35,185 bases of DNA. Source: an uncultured Pseudomonadota bacterium (GTDB lineage: Bacteria; Pseudomonadota; Gammaproteobacteria; CAJXQU01). The notes beneath the pieces are model-generated. The model searched no databases, was not told where the DNA came from, and saw nothing but the letters and a program-made list of their open reading frames with translations. A program made the translations under genes and the position numbers. This document shows, piece by piece, positions 1 to 8,415 of the stretch. Numbering within the stretch: position 1 is the first letter of the stretch; each line of letters starts with the position of its first letter. The stretch is taken from the NCBI GenBank assembly GCA_913058255.1, contig CAJXQU010000020.1:1-35185 (forward strand), given 5' to 3'.

Positions 1-56
1 CGGACCAAGATTATGATGCTCAGGGTTGGTTCTTGAATGCCGTTGGGAAGTTTTAG
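1..56 (+). CDS. C-terminal end of an unidentified gene (partial)
   Basis: The reading frame that begins at base 3 stays open to a TAG at 54-56 and gives the last 17 residues of a protein, ending in ...WFLNAVGKF. It runs into a strong terminator 33 bases further on, which supports a real gene end on the plus strand. The final phenylalanine is compatible with an outer-membrane beta-barrel C-terminus, but 17 residues are far too few to identify the family. No function is proposed. Confidence 0.45.
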   Translation, partial: DQDYDAQGWFLNAVGKF

Positions 57-88
57 GTTAGCAATAAGTGTAACCGTCTGAAGTAATC

Positions 89-125
89 AACAGGAGTGAT
101 GTTTAAGCATCACTCCTGTTTTTTT
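89..125 (+). terminator. Strong Rho-independent terminator
   Basis: A perfect 13-bp stem (AACAGGAGTGATG paired with CATCACTCCTGTT) closes a 6-base loop and is followed by an uninterrupted run of T. It ends the upstream partial gene and insulates fur. The complementary left arm begins with AA only, so it works best on the plus strand. Confidence 0.93.
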
Positions 126-251
126 ATAGATGGAAAGATCTTTTAAAACCCTTGATAATACAAGGGCTTTCTTGTTTTTTTGTAAAAGTTGAACCCATGC
201 TATTATCTGTTAATCTAGTTCAATATATAACAATATAAGAGAGCTATCCCT

Positions 252-653
252 GTGGAAACCCAAGATATTAAAAAAGCCGGTTTAAAAGTTACCTTACCGC
301 GTATTCGTATTTTACAAATCCTTGAGAACAATGAAAAACGCCACATGGGAGCAGAAGATGTTTACAAAGCTCTGCTTGAAGCCGGTGAGGAAGCAGGCCT
401 AGCAACCGTCTACCGTGTTCTTACTCAATTTGAATCTGCAGGTTTGGTCATTCGGCACAATTTTGAAGAAGGTCACTCTGTTTTTGAACTCGCTGAAGGG
501 GAGCATCACGACCATATGGTGTGTATTGAAACAGGAACGATTATTGAGTTTCACGATGAAGAGATCGAACGTCGTCAAAAAATTATCGCAGAATCTCACG
601 GCTACGATCTAGAAGAACATAGCCTCGTCTTATACGTAAAACCTAAAAGTTAA
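252..653 (+). CDS. fur: Ferric uptake regulator Fur
   Basis: This is the global iron-responsive repressor that binds DNA as an Fe(II)-loaded dimer. The 133 residues have the family's usual length: an N-terminal winged helix (about 1-80, with the ATVYRVLTQF recognition region) and a C-terminal metal and dimer domain with the HHDH cluster and downstream acidic and histidine residues. The start is GTG; the alignment with known Fur N-termini (KAGLKVTLPR near residue 8) supports it. The second cysteine of the usual CxxC pair is replaced (CIET), as in Pseudomonas aeruginosa Fur as I recall it, so a structural Zn(Cys)4 site cannot form here. The gene stands alone behind a terminator. No obvious Fur box was found in its own upstream region. 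Confidence 0.97.
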   Translation: METQDIKKAGLKVTLPRIRILQILENNEKRHMGAEDVYKALLEAGEEAGLATVYRVLTQFESAGLVIRHNFEEGHSVFELAEGEHHDHMVCIETGTIIEFHDEEIERRQKIIAESHGYDLEEHSLVLYVKPKS

Positions 654-793
654 TAATCTCTTATTCATATAGACCCTAAGAAATAGAACAGCTATGACTT
701 AAGCCTTTGTTGCCCCCTTTAGCAAACTCAAACATTCCTTTCTTCTGCCGATAAACTTTGAATACCCTGTTTATTTAGTTGAAGGAAAAATAT

Positions 794-1363
794 ATGAACA
801 CCTTATTAGTAATATTTGCCGTCGTTATTTCACTCGCGCTTTATGGTGTTGTTATCTATAACAATCTTGTCTCCATCAAACATAATGTTTCTAAAGCATG
901 GGCAAATATTGATGTACTCTTAAAGCAGCGTCATGATGAACTACCAAAGCTAGTTGAGACCTGTAAGCAATATATGAAACACGAGCAAAACACCTTAGAA
1001 AAGGTTATGAAAGCTCGTTCAGCCGTTTCTCAAGCGAGAGAAAATCAAGATGTTGGTGCGCTAGGTGCAGCAGAATCATCACTACGTTTAGGTTTAGGTT
1101 CATTGTTCGCTGTTGCTGAAGCTTATCCCGATCTAAAAGCTGATCAGTCTTTCCAGCATCTTCAAAATCGTATTTCTTCCTTAGAAAATACGATTGCTGA
1201 TCGACGTGAATTTTATAATGAAAGCGTCAACATCAATAATGCCCGCATCGAGCAATTCCCAGATATAATCATCGCAAATTGGTTTGCTTTTCCTGAGTGG
1301 GAACTACTTTCTTTCACTGAGGAAGAAATCACTGACATCAATGTTGGCGCCTTATTTAACTAG
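794..1363 (+). CDS. lemA: LemA family membrane protein
   Basis: This is a LemA-family protein: one N-terminal membrane helix (about 3-23) followed by an alpha-helical domain exposed outside the cytoplasm. Family hallmarks are visible, including the NNLVSIKHNVSKAWANIDVLLKQRHDELPKL-type region after the helix and the later EYP-like and NTIADRREFYN segments. An earlier TTG at 779 is possible, but GAAGGA at 781-786 lies inside that extension and is well placed as the ribosome binding site for the ATG at 794, so I use 794 (189 residues). The next gene starts 3 bases after its stop, so the two are surely co-transcribed. The biochemical role of LemA proteins is not well established. Confidence 0.93.
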   Translation: MNTLLVIFAVVISLALYGVVIYNNLVSIKHNVSKAWANIDVLLKQRHDELPKLVETCKQYMKHEQNTLEKVMKARSAVSQARENQDVGALGAAESSLRLGLGSLFAVAEAYPDLKADQSFQHLQNRISSLENTIADRREFYNESVNINNARIEQFPDIIIANWFAFPEWELLSFTEEEITDINVGALFN

Positions 1364-1366
1364 CAC

Positions 1367-2326
1367 ATGGCAAGTTGGATAGAATCGCTCGATTCAGCTA
1401 AGTTCTGGATCTATGCAACATTTTGGATAGTTGGATCACTCTATCTATTCACTCGTGCATTTTCAGCATTACACAAAAAACGCCTCATCAATGACACGCC
1501 AACCTCATTACTTCGCTCAGCAGCACAAGGTTATACAGAACTAACCGGGCGCGGAATACATATCGATGGGCCAATGCTGTATTCACCCCTCAGCGGCAGA
1601 GAATGTCTTTGGTATCGCGTCAAAACCGAAGATATTTCTGATCATAATAATCGCTATGGTTATGATCTAGGCGATATCTTCAGGCTATTTGGTTTTTCCA
1701 ACAAAAGCTCTCTTGTTAACATCAATGTTCAAGAAAGCGATGACCTTTTTTATTTAGATGATGACACTGGACGTTGCGTAATTGATCCAGAAGGTGCTGA
1801 TATCACACCATCAACCAAACGTATTTGGTATGGAAACTCTCCTGTTCCCAGTCGAGGGTCGGCATTAAAAGGATCCGCTATAGGGAATCGCTATAAATAC
1901 ACCGAGGAACTATTGTTACCAAGAGACATCTTATATGCCATTGGTGATCTTAAAACCCAAGGAGGCGCAGGCTCGATGACCGATATGCGAGAAGAAGCAC
2001 GAGACTTGTTAGTCGAGTGGAAACGTGATCATAGAACCTTATTGGAACGCTTTGATCGCAACAACGATGGCGAAATATCAGAATCGGAATGGGAGCGTGC
2101 TCGCAAGAACGCGACAGAAGAAATCACCAGCAAACACTCAGGCGACGACGTGCCACTCATCGTCACCTTGCTCAAACAAACCAATGACTCGCGTCGACCT
2201 TTTATGATTTCTTCAGATCCATTACACGATCTAATTGATAAATATCAGAAACATACTCTCTTATTTTTTATTGCCAGCCTCGCTGCAATCAGCACCATGT
2301 TGTGGGTTATCAATATTCGGTTCTAA
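1367..2326 (+). CDS. GIDE-domain membrane protein with an EF-hand
   Basis: This 319-residue protein has a membrane helix near each end (about 12-30 and 297-315) and a central region of the bacterial GIDE type (PF12483; annotated by homology as E3 ubiquitin ligase-like, although no RING finger is visible). The YSPLSGRECLWYRVKTE segment near residue 72-88 is typical. LemA and GIDE proteins are often neighbours, and here the genes are 3 bases apart. Residues 230-241 form a canonical EF-hand loop, DRNNDGEISESE, with D, N, D at positions 1, 3, 5, glycine at 6 and glutamate at 12. That loop suggests calcium binding on one face of the membrane. No ubiquitin-ligase activity should be inferred for a bacterium from the name alone. 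Confidence 0.85.
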   Translation: MASWIESLDSAKFWIYATFWIVGSLYLFTRAFSALHKKRLINDTPTSLLRSAAQGYTELTGRGIHIDGPMLYSPLSGRECLWYRVKTEDISDHNNRYGYDLGDIFRLFGFSNKSSLVNINVQESDDLFYLDDDTGRCVIDPEGADITPSTKRIWYGNSPVPSRGSALKGSAIGNRYKYTEELLLPRDILYAIGDLKTQGGAGSMTDMREEARDLLVEWKRDHRTLLERFDRNNDGEISESEWERARKNATEEITSKHSGDDVPLIVTLLKQTNDSRRPFMISSDPLHDLIDKYQKHTLLFFIASLAAISTMLWVINIRF

Positions 2327-2421
2327 AAAAATTAAAAAATAACAACAATGCTATGAACAAGCTGTTGTAACTAGAAATCTCATGCTAAATTATTAGCATA
2401 CTTCAAGGAAATTTTGACCCC

Positions 2422-4467
2422 ATGACTACGAACAACCCGTTACTCGATTCCACCGGTCTGCCAGCATTTAGTCAGATCAAACCAGAACACATTGAACCAG
2501 CCATTGATCAAGTGCTAGCAGAGAACCGTGAACTTATTAAAAATATTCTATCAAATACAAGCCCAGCTAGTTGGGACACAACCATAGAACCTATCGAAGC
2601 GTTAAATGATCGTCTCAGCAGTATCTGGTCGCCTGTTTCGCATATGAACGCGGTAGCAAACAATGATGATTTACGTGCTGCTTATAATACCTGTTTACCA
2701 AAGCTCTCCGCTTATTCGACTGAGCTTGGTCAAAATAGAGATTACTATCAAGCCTGCAAATCAATTGCGGACAGTGAGTCTTTCAATACCTTCAGCCAAG
2801 CCCAACAAAAGGTTATCGAAAATGCGTTACGTGACTTTCGCTTATCCGGTATCGAGCTGGATAAAAATGAGCAAGAACGTTACAAGGAACTAAAACTATC
2901 GCTATCTAAATTTGCAACCAAGTTTGAAGAGAATCTATTAGACTCAACCAACGCTTGGAAAAAACAGATCACCGATGTTGCTCTGCTTTCTGGGTTACCA
3001 GAATCAGCGCTGGGTCTAGCCAAGCAAATTGCAGAGCGCGAAGAGCTCGATGGCTGGATGTTAAACCTAGAATTTCCTTTATACATGCCCGTTATGACCT
3101 ATGCTGACAACCCTAATCTACGTCGTGAGATCTACGAAGCCTTCGTCACTCGGGCTTCGGATCAAGGTCCAAATGCTGGCCACTGGAATAATGATGAAAA
3201 CATGGAGCAACTACTCAGCTTACGGCACGAGCTAGCGAGCCTGTTAGGTTTCAAAAATTACTCTGAGTATTCTCTTGCGACCAAAATGGCGAGTGATACA
3301 GATCAGGTTTTACATTTCCTTACCGATCTCGCTAAACGCTCAAAACCCTTTGCCGAGAAGGATTTGAAAGAACTAAAAGCGTTTGCAAAAGACGAATATC
3401 AAGTCACTAATTTACACGCTTGGGACATGTCTTATTATGCAGAAAAGCTTCGCCTCCACCGCTATGACCTTTCGCAAGAAACCCTACGTCCCTACTTCCC
3501 TGCTCCTAAAGTCATTGAGGGGATGTTTCAGGTAGTTAAACGACTTTATGGCCTCAATATTAGCGAGCAAAAAGATATCGATGTCTGGCATGAAGATGTT
3601 CAATATTTTGAAATTCGAGATGAAAATAACATGATCAGAGGTAGTTTCTATCTTGATCTCTACGCTCGTCCCTTCAAGCGTGGCGGAGCATGGATGGATG
3701 AATGTCTCGTCCGAAAAAATACAAGCGAAGGTCTACAAAACCCCGTTGCTTATCTAACCTGCAACTTCTCCCCCGCCGTTGGCGAGCAACCCTCATTATT
3801 GACCCACTCAGAAGTCACCACCCTATTCCACGAATTTGGTCACGGCCTACATCATATGTTAACGCAAGTTGATGTATCAGGCGTTTCCGGCATCAATGGC
3901 GTAGCATGGGATGCGGTGGAACTACCAAGTCAATTTATGGAAAATTGGTGTTGGGAACGTGAGGCTCTGGAGCTGATCAGCGGTCATTACGAAACGGGCG
4001 AACCTCTAAGTGAAGCGCTATTCAATAAAATGCAAGCCGCAAAAAATTTCCATTCCGGTTTACAAATGATGCGGCAACTGGAATTTTCACTCTTTGATTT
4101 TCGTATGCATATGCGCGAAGACACCGTCAACAGTCGTGAGATCCAAAACATCCTTAATGAGATCAGAGAAGACGTTTCCGTTGTCCCAACCCCGAGTTTC
4201 AATCGCTTTCAGAATAGCTTCGCACATATTTTTGCGGGAGGATATTCAGCAGGATATTACAGCTACAAATGGGCTGAAGTTTTATCGGCAGATGCCTTCT
4301 CACTCTTTGAAGAGAAAGGAATTTTCGACAGAACTACTGGCGATCACTTCTTACATGCTATCCTTGAAAAAGGAGGCTCGCGCGATGCGATGGAACTGTT
4401 TATTGATTTCCGAGGCCGTGAACCCGATATAGAGCCATTGCTTAGACACTCCGGCATCGCCGCGTAA
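2422..4467 (+). CDS. prlC: Oligopeptidase A (M3 family zinc metallopeptidase)
   Basis: This cytoplasmic zinc peptidase degrades oligopeptides, including cleaved signal peptides. The 681 residues match the family length. The catalytic HEFGH motif is at residues 470-474, and the third zinc ligand lies in the downstream WDAVELPSQFMEN segment. The N-terminus (NPLLDSTGLPAFSQIKPEHIEPA) is typical of PrlC. An AAGGA ribosome binding site sits at 2404-2408, somewhat far from the ATG. The SH3-domain gene begins 9 bases after the stop, so the pair probably forms one transcript. Confidence 0.97.
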   Translation: MTTNNPLLDSTGLPAFSQIKPEHIEPAIDQVLAENRELIKNILSNTSPASWDTTIEPIEALNDRLSSIWSPVSHMNAVANNDDLRAAYNTCLPKLSAYSTELGQNRDYYQACKSIADSESFNTFSQAQQKVIENALRDFRLSGIELDKNEQERYKELKLSLSKFATKFEENLLDSTNAWKKQITDVALLSGLPESALGLAKQIAEREELDGWMLNLEFPLYMPVMTYADNPNLRREIYEAFVTRASDQGPNAGHWNNDENMEQLLSLRHELASLLGFKNYSEYSLATKMASDTDQVLHFLTDLAKRSKPFAEKDLKELKAFAKDEYQVTNLHAWDMSYYAEKLRLHRYDLSQETLRPYFPAPKVIEGMFQVVKRLYGLNISEQKDIDVWHEDVQYFEIRDENNMIRGSFYLDLYARPFKRGGAWMDECLVRKNTSEGLQNPVAYLTCNFSPAVGEQPSLLTHSEVTTLFHEFGHGLHHMLTQVDVSGVSGINGVAWDAVELPSQFMENWCWEREALELISGHYETGEPLSEALFNKMQAAKNFHSGLQMMRQLEFSLFDFRMHMREDTVNSREIQNILNEIREDVSVVPTPSFNRFQNSFAHIFAGGYSAGYYSYKWAEVLSADAFSLFEEKGIFDRTTGDHFLHAILEKGGSRDAMELFIDFRGREPDIEPLLRHSGIAA

Positions 4468-4476
4468 ATTAACCAT

Positions 4477-5214
4477 ATGAAAAAGAATCTCAGCGTAATA
4501 TTAACTTCACTCAGCTTACTGACAGCTAATGCCGTCATGGCTGAAACGGCTTATATTGTTGACCAGCTATTGGTCGGACTGCATCAGGATAAAGATATTG
4601 ATAGCCCGATTATCAAAGTGCTATCGACTGGGACAGAAGTAGACATCATAAACCGTGAAGGAGATTTCGCTGAAATTCGTGAAATGAATGAAAATAAAAT
4701 TGGTTGGGTTGATGCTTCTTATCTTATGCTTGATAAGCCAGCAAAGGTTCAACTAATAAAGCTACAGACCAAAATACAAGAGTTAGAAAGCCAAGAAGGT
4801 GTTCAAGCGACTCAAGCTATTAGAGAACAACATGCGACTGAAGTTGCCCTGTTAAAGAAGCAAATAGAAGATCTAAAACAAAATATCTCTTCAGAAAAAC
4901 TCAAAACGGGAGAACTAGAAGCAAGCATTTCACAACGTGAAAAAAAACTTGCGCACATAGAAGCAAATTCTGGTGACAATCGCCTAACAGCACTCGAAAA
5001 AATAAATGGCGATCTTCAAAACCAGCTTGATCTAGCCCAACGAGGAAAAACTAAAACATATAATAACCAACCCGCAATTCTTCGAGCATTGGAACCCTTC
5101 AAACAAAGAACAGTCCAAATATCATTGGCCATTCTAGCACTTGTTGCTTTTCTTCTTGGGCGTCGCTGGGAAGATAAAAGTAATCGCAAACGACATGGTG
5201 GGTTTAAAGTTTAA
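4477..5214 (+). CDS. SH3-domain membrane protein (TIGR04211 / YgiM-like)
   Basis: This 245-residue protein has a signal peptide (about 1-22, ending VMA), a bacterial SH3 domain (about 23-88), a long coiled coil (about 90-190, rich in K, E and Q), and a single membrane helix near 210-228 followed by a short basic tail. That order matches the TIGR04211 family, to which E. coli YgiM belongs. The SH3 and coiled coil should sit in the periplasm with the tail inside. A role at the cell envelope is inferred from the domains; no enzymatic activity is evident. Confidence 0.87.
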   Translation: MKKNLSVILTSLSLLTANAVMAETAYIVDQLLVGLHQDKDIDSPIIKVLSTGTEVDIINREGDFAEIREMNENKIGWVDASYLMLDKPAKVQLIKLQTKIQELESQEGVQATQAIREQHATEVALLKKQIEDLKQNISSEKLKTGELEASISQREKKLAHIEANSGDNRLTALEKINGDLQNQLDLAQRGKTKTYNNQPAILRALEPFKQRTVQISLAILALVAFLLGRRWEDKSNRKRHGGFKV

Positions 5215-5247
5215 TTGAGCTCAATTTTATAGCGGCTTCTATCTAGA

Positions 5248-7029
5248 CTAAATCTCAAAAGGAACATCAATATAAAAAGTTGATCCCTCTCCTTTTACAG
5301 AAACAACACCAATCTCATGCCCTAATAATTTTGCCGTATGCGAAACGATTGAAAGCCCTAAACCAAGACCTTTATCATTAGAGGACTTGTCCATATCAAC
5401 ACGATAAAACTCTTCAAATAGCTTACCTTCTATTTCTTTATCAAATCCTGGTCCGCTATCAACGATCTGAAGCCGTAACTCCTCACCTCTAATTATCGCT
5501 TCTAATCTCACCTCGCCTGTTTCCGTATAGCGGATCGCATTACTTAATAAATTACGTAACATTCTTTCCAATAAATCAGGATCAGATGTGACGATCCCAG
5601 ACTTTGAACTCAGATAGAATTTGAGATTTTTTTCTTTTGCCAAGATAGTAAATTCTTGTTCGATTTTTTGGAATAACTCATCAATCCTAAAATTACTGAT
5701 CTTAGGTTGTAGTTGCCCAGCTTCCAACCGTCCCAGATCAAGCAATGAATCGAACATAGTATTCAATGTTTGTGTAGACATTTTGATACTTTCGATCACT
5801 TTTATCGTTTCAGAATCATGGGAGGATTTGTTTTCTAGTAAATGTGTATAGATCGATAGTGTATTCAAAGGTTGTCTAAGATCATGACTCGCTGCTCTTA
5901 AGAACCTTGATTTAGACAAGTTTTCTTCTACAGCCTCGTTTTTCAGCGCACGTTCTTTTTTTACTTTTTGTTGAGAAATAAATAATTGCCGCCCTCTCAA
6001 GTGAGCCAAAAATAGATACAGAGAAATAAGGGATGTAATCAACAAACCGCTGATCACACCCATGTACGGCAACCAAGATTTTTTTTTAATATCTGTATTA
6101 TCTAAGGTTCGAAAAACAGCGATCCATTGTCGATTACCGACACTAAACCGTCGAATCCAATGTGGCGCTGTTAGCGACTCGATCGCTGATATTTTTTTTA
6201 TTTTTAGACCTTGCTCGACACTCGAACCAAGATGATATAAAAACTGTTCATTCTCTCTGGCACTCGCATCGAGCAAAGTTATATCCAGATCATGCTCATC
6301 AGCAAAAACACTCTGTAATAGTTTTGAAATATCAAACATCCCTGTGGCAAAACCAGAAATGGAATTGATATCGTCATAATTTTTACTACCCGTTTTAACG
6401 ATTGGCAAAAATGCTTGAAAAGCATACTCACCTGTTCCAGAATAAAGGTGAATTCGTCGTGTAACTGCTGTATTTTTCAAATTGACCGCAGCTTGCATAG
6501 CTCGCCACTTTGACGGCACGGCGGAAAGATCCATGCCTTCTTTTAATTGTCGATCTTCTAGTGAGACTAGGTGATAGATCGGAAAGTAGTTTTGATGCGT
6601 TTTAAAACTTCTGGGCATACCGTGACCACTTACTTCAAAAATATTAAAGTTTGCCGAAGAATCTTGTCGTGCTTTATTTATAAATTCTTTTCGTTCAGAA
6701 TTCGCTACTCGCGGCACCCAACCTAGAGCAATAGTTCCTTCATGAAACGCAGCATCAGAATGTACAAAAATTTCAAATGCGCTGCGACTAACTGAATCAC
6801 TCGCTTTGTATAAAGCCCCAATAGATCGCAAAGACTCTAATGATAGATCAATTCGTTCTTGTAGTTGTTCAGCTTTGGTCTCATAACGTCGCTTTATTTC
6901 GGATCGTAAAACTTCTTGTGAATAATGATATAAAACATTGAATCCCCAAGCTGTCAGCAACAAGCCCAAAGCAAAAACTATCCCCGTCAGGATAAAAGGA
7001 AATTTTAGTATTTTATGATGAGTCGTCAC
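5248..7029 (-). CDS. CHASE-domain sensor histidine kinase
   Basis: This is a membrane sensor kinase of 593 residues. A first membrane helix (about 10-35) is followed by a periplasmic CHASE domain (about 60-310, with ALGWVPRV and ER residues), a second helix (about 323-345), a short coiled coil, a HisKA domain with the phospho-acceptor H382 in SHDLRQPL, and an HATPase domain with the N box (NLLSNAIRYTETG), G1 (DSGPGF) and GLGLGLSIV. It has no HAMP and no receiver domain. The start is GTG with AGGAC upstream; no in-frame ATG lies nearby. The SHDLRQPL form of the H box is typical of kinases that partner LuxR-type regulators, and one lies at 7756. The ligand cannot be read from the sequence. Confidence 0.93.
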   Translation of the reverse strand: MTTHHKILKFPFILTGIVFALGLLLTAWGFNVLYHYSQEVLRSEIKRRYETKAEQLQERIDLSLESLRSIGALYKASDSVSRSAFEIFVHSDAAFHEGTIALGWVPRVANSERKEFINKARQDSSANFNIFEVSGHGMPRSFKTHQNYFPIYHLVSLEDRQLKEGMDLSAVPSKWRAMQAAVNLKNTAVTRRIHLYSGTGEYAFQAFLPIVKTGSKNYDDINSISGFATGMFDISKLLQSVFADEHDLDITLLDASARENEQFLYHLGSSVEQGLKIKKISAIESLTAPHWIRRFSVGNRQWIAVFRTLDNTDIKKKSWLPYMGVISGLLITSLISLYLFLAHLRGRQLFISQQKVKKERALKNEAVEENLSKSRFLRAASHDLRQPLNTLSIYTHLLENKSSHDSETIKVIESIKMSTQTLNTMFDSLLDLGRLEAGQLQPKISNFRIDELFQKIEQEFTILAKEKNLKFYLSSKSGIVTSDPDLLERMLRNLLSNAIRYTETGEVRLEAIIRGEELRLQIVDSGPGFDKEIEGKLFEEFYRVDMDKSSNDKGLGLGLSIVSHTAKLLGHEIGVVSVKGEGSTFYIDVPFEI

Positions 7030-7144
7030 GTATTCATTAGTCCTAAAGCAGTAGTCCGTCAGATATATTTATATTTATTAAAAATAGTTTCAAACTGAAC
7101 TTGTCAATCATCAAAATACTAAATCGATAATCAAGGAGATACAA

Positions 7145-7645
7145 ATGTTCAATAAAACGATTCTAATCACATTTCTTTCGCTATTCATGACGATAGTAAC
7201 AGTAAACAGCCAAGCAGCAGATCCTCTAACGATTACTAAGCAAAAGACAATCGATGTGCCTCCATCAACACTTTGGGCCTTACTCGGCGACTTCAATGGT
7301 TTTAACCGTTGGCATCCTGCTGTTATAGGGAGTGAGTTAATCAGCGGTGACGGCCAAAGTAATGGATCCAAGCGTATCCTAACACTTGGTGATGGCGCAG
7401 AAATTAAAGAAACCTTGCTTGATTACAACTCCTCAAACATGTCATACACCTACAAAATAACAGAGTCACCTTTACCTATATCAGACTATGTTTCAACCAT
7501 CAAAGTTGAAAAAAATGCAAAAGGAACATCGACCGTCACATGGACTGCTAACTTCAATTCAGCTGGGGCTGAAGATGCAAAAGCCGTCGAAATAATGTCT
7601 GGTGTTTATGATGGCGGTTTAAATGCTCTGGACAATTTGTACTAA
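7145..7645 (+). CDS. Exported SRPBCC-fold protein
   Basis: This 166-residue protein starts with a signal peptide (about 1-26, ending SQA-ADP) and then has the polyketide cyclase/START-like SRPBCC fold: KQKTIDVPPSTLWALLGDFNGFNRWHPAV at the start, a central TLGDGAEIKETL strand pair and a C-terminal helix that ends in GGLNALDNLY. The fold forms a pocket for hydrophobic small molecules, so a periplasmic ligand-binding role is an inference. An AAGGAG ribosome binding site sits 6 bases before the ATG. It is divergent from the kinase (115 bp between them) and upstream of the response regulator, so it may belong to the same signalling unit. No catalytic residues are evident. Confidence 0.85.
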   Translation: MFNKTILITFLSLFMTIVTVNSQAADPLTITKQKTIDVPPSTLWALLGDFNGFNRWHPAVIGSELISGDGQSNGSKRILTLGDGAEIKETLLDYNSSNMSYTYKITESPLPISDYVSTIKVEKNAKGTSTVTWTANFNSAGAEDAKAVEIMSGVYDGGLNALDNLY

Positions 7646-7684
7646 GGTTTAATCATTATTTCATTCATCACGTTAATTTCTAAT

Positions 7685-7709
7685 GAGAGCCCTATCATCA
7701 AAGGCTCTC
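7685..7709 (+). terminator. Hairpin between the SRPBCC and regulator genes (weak terminator or attenuator)
   Basis: GAGAGCC and GGCTCTC form a perfect 7-bp stem around an 11-base loop, about 40 bases after the SRPBCC stop. The following bases lack a proper T run, so termination may be partial. Confidence 0.5.
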
Positions 7710-7755
7710 GTTATGTTTGGGCAATACTAATAACTGACGTACTATAGCTACAATC

Positions 7756-8376
7756 ATGAATATTCTTATCGCCGATGATCACCCGCTATACAGAGATGCA
7801 CTTTGTATGCTCGTACAACAACTTGATGACGACGCAACAATCTCTACTGCCAGTTGTTATGACGATGTCATCCAGCTGATTAATAATGATTTCATGCCTG
7901 ATCTAATTTTAGTCGATCTACACATGCCGGGGATCAATGCGTGGCAAGGCATACCAACGCTACGTAATCTCTGCCCAAATATACCGCTAGTCGTTATTTC
8001 CTCATCCGAATCAGAAGATGATAGTAGTAGAGCACTAGAATATGGAGCGCAGGGGTTTATCCCAAAATCGCTCGAAGGTAAAAATCTAATCAATGCCCTA
8101 CGCCTGATCGTTGAAAATGGCATCACCCTCGCTCCTATCGGTAAAAACCCGCCGAAACAAAAGCTTACTGCATCGAAACTAACCCATCGACAACATGAAG
8201 TCCTGCAAAAGCTTGCCAAAGGCGAATCAAATAAGCTCATCGCTCGAAACCTTGGGCTATCAGAAGGGACTGTCAAACTACATGTTCGAGCAGTGTTTAC
8301 GGCATTAAATGTCAATAACCGTACACAAGCCGTCGTTGCCGGTGAAAAACAAGGGTTAATCGACTCTGCAGAGTAG
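7756..8376 (+). CDS. LuxR/NarL-type response regulator
   Basis: This 206-residue regulator has a receiver domain (about 1-120) with the acidic pair D7-D8, the phospho-acceptor D54 in LVDLHMPG and K104 in FIPKS, then a LuxR-type helix-turn-helix (about 142-200) with LTHRQHEVLQKLAKGESNKLIARNLGLSEGTVKLH. It is intact in all key residues. The CHASE kinase at 5248-7029 is the only histidine kinase in the window and carries the H box usually paired with this family, so they are probably cognate. It lacks a clear ribosome binding site. Targets are unknown; the nearby SRPBCC gene is a reasonable first candidate. Confidence 0.95.
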   Translation: MNILIADDHPLYRDALCMLVQQLDDDATISTASCYDDVIQLINNDFMPDLILVDLHMPGINAWQGIPTLRNLCPNIPLVVISSSESEDDSSRALEYGAQGFIPKSLEGKNLINALRLIVENGITLAPIGKNPPKQKLTASKLTHRQHEVLQKLAKGESNKLIARNLGLSEGTVKLHVRAVFTALNVNNRTQAVVAGEKQGLIDSAE

Positions 8377-8415
8377 ACACACTACAATAGCGTTTTTTTA
8401 ATCGTTTTTATATTT

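Noticed and set aside
5215-5247. AATTGAGCTCAATT palindrome between the SH3 gene and the kinase
   Set aside because: It is a 14-base perfect palindrome without a loop and has only a short T run; it may help terminate transcripts but cannot be called with confidence.
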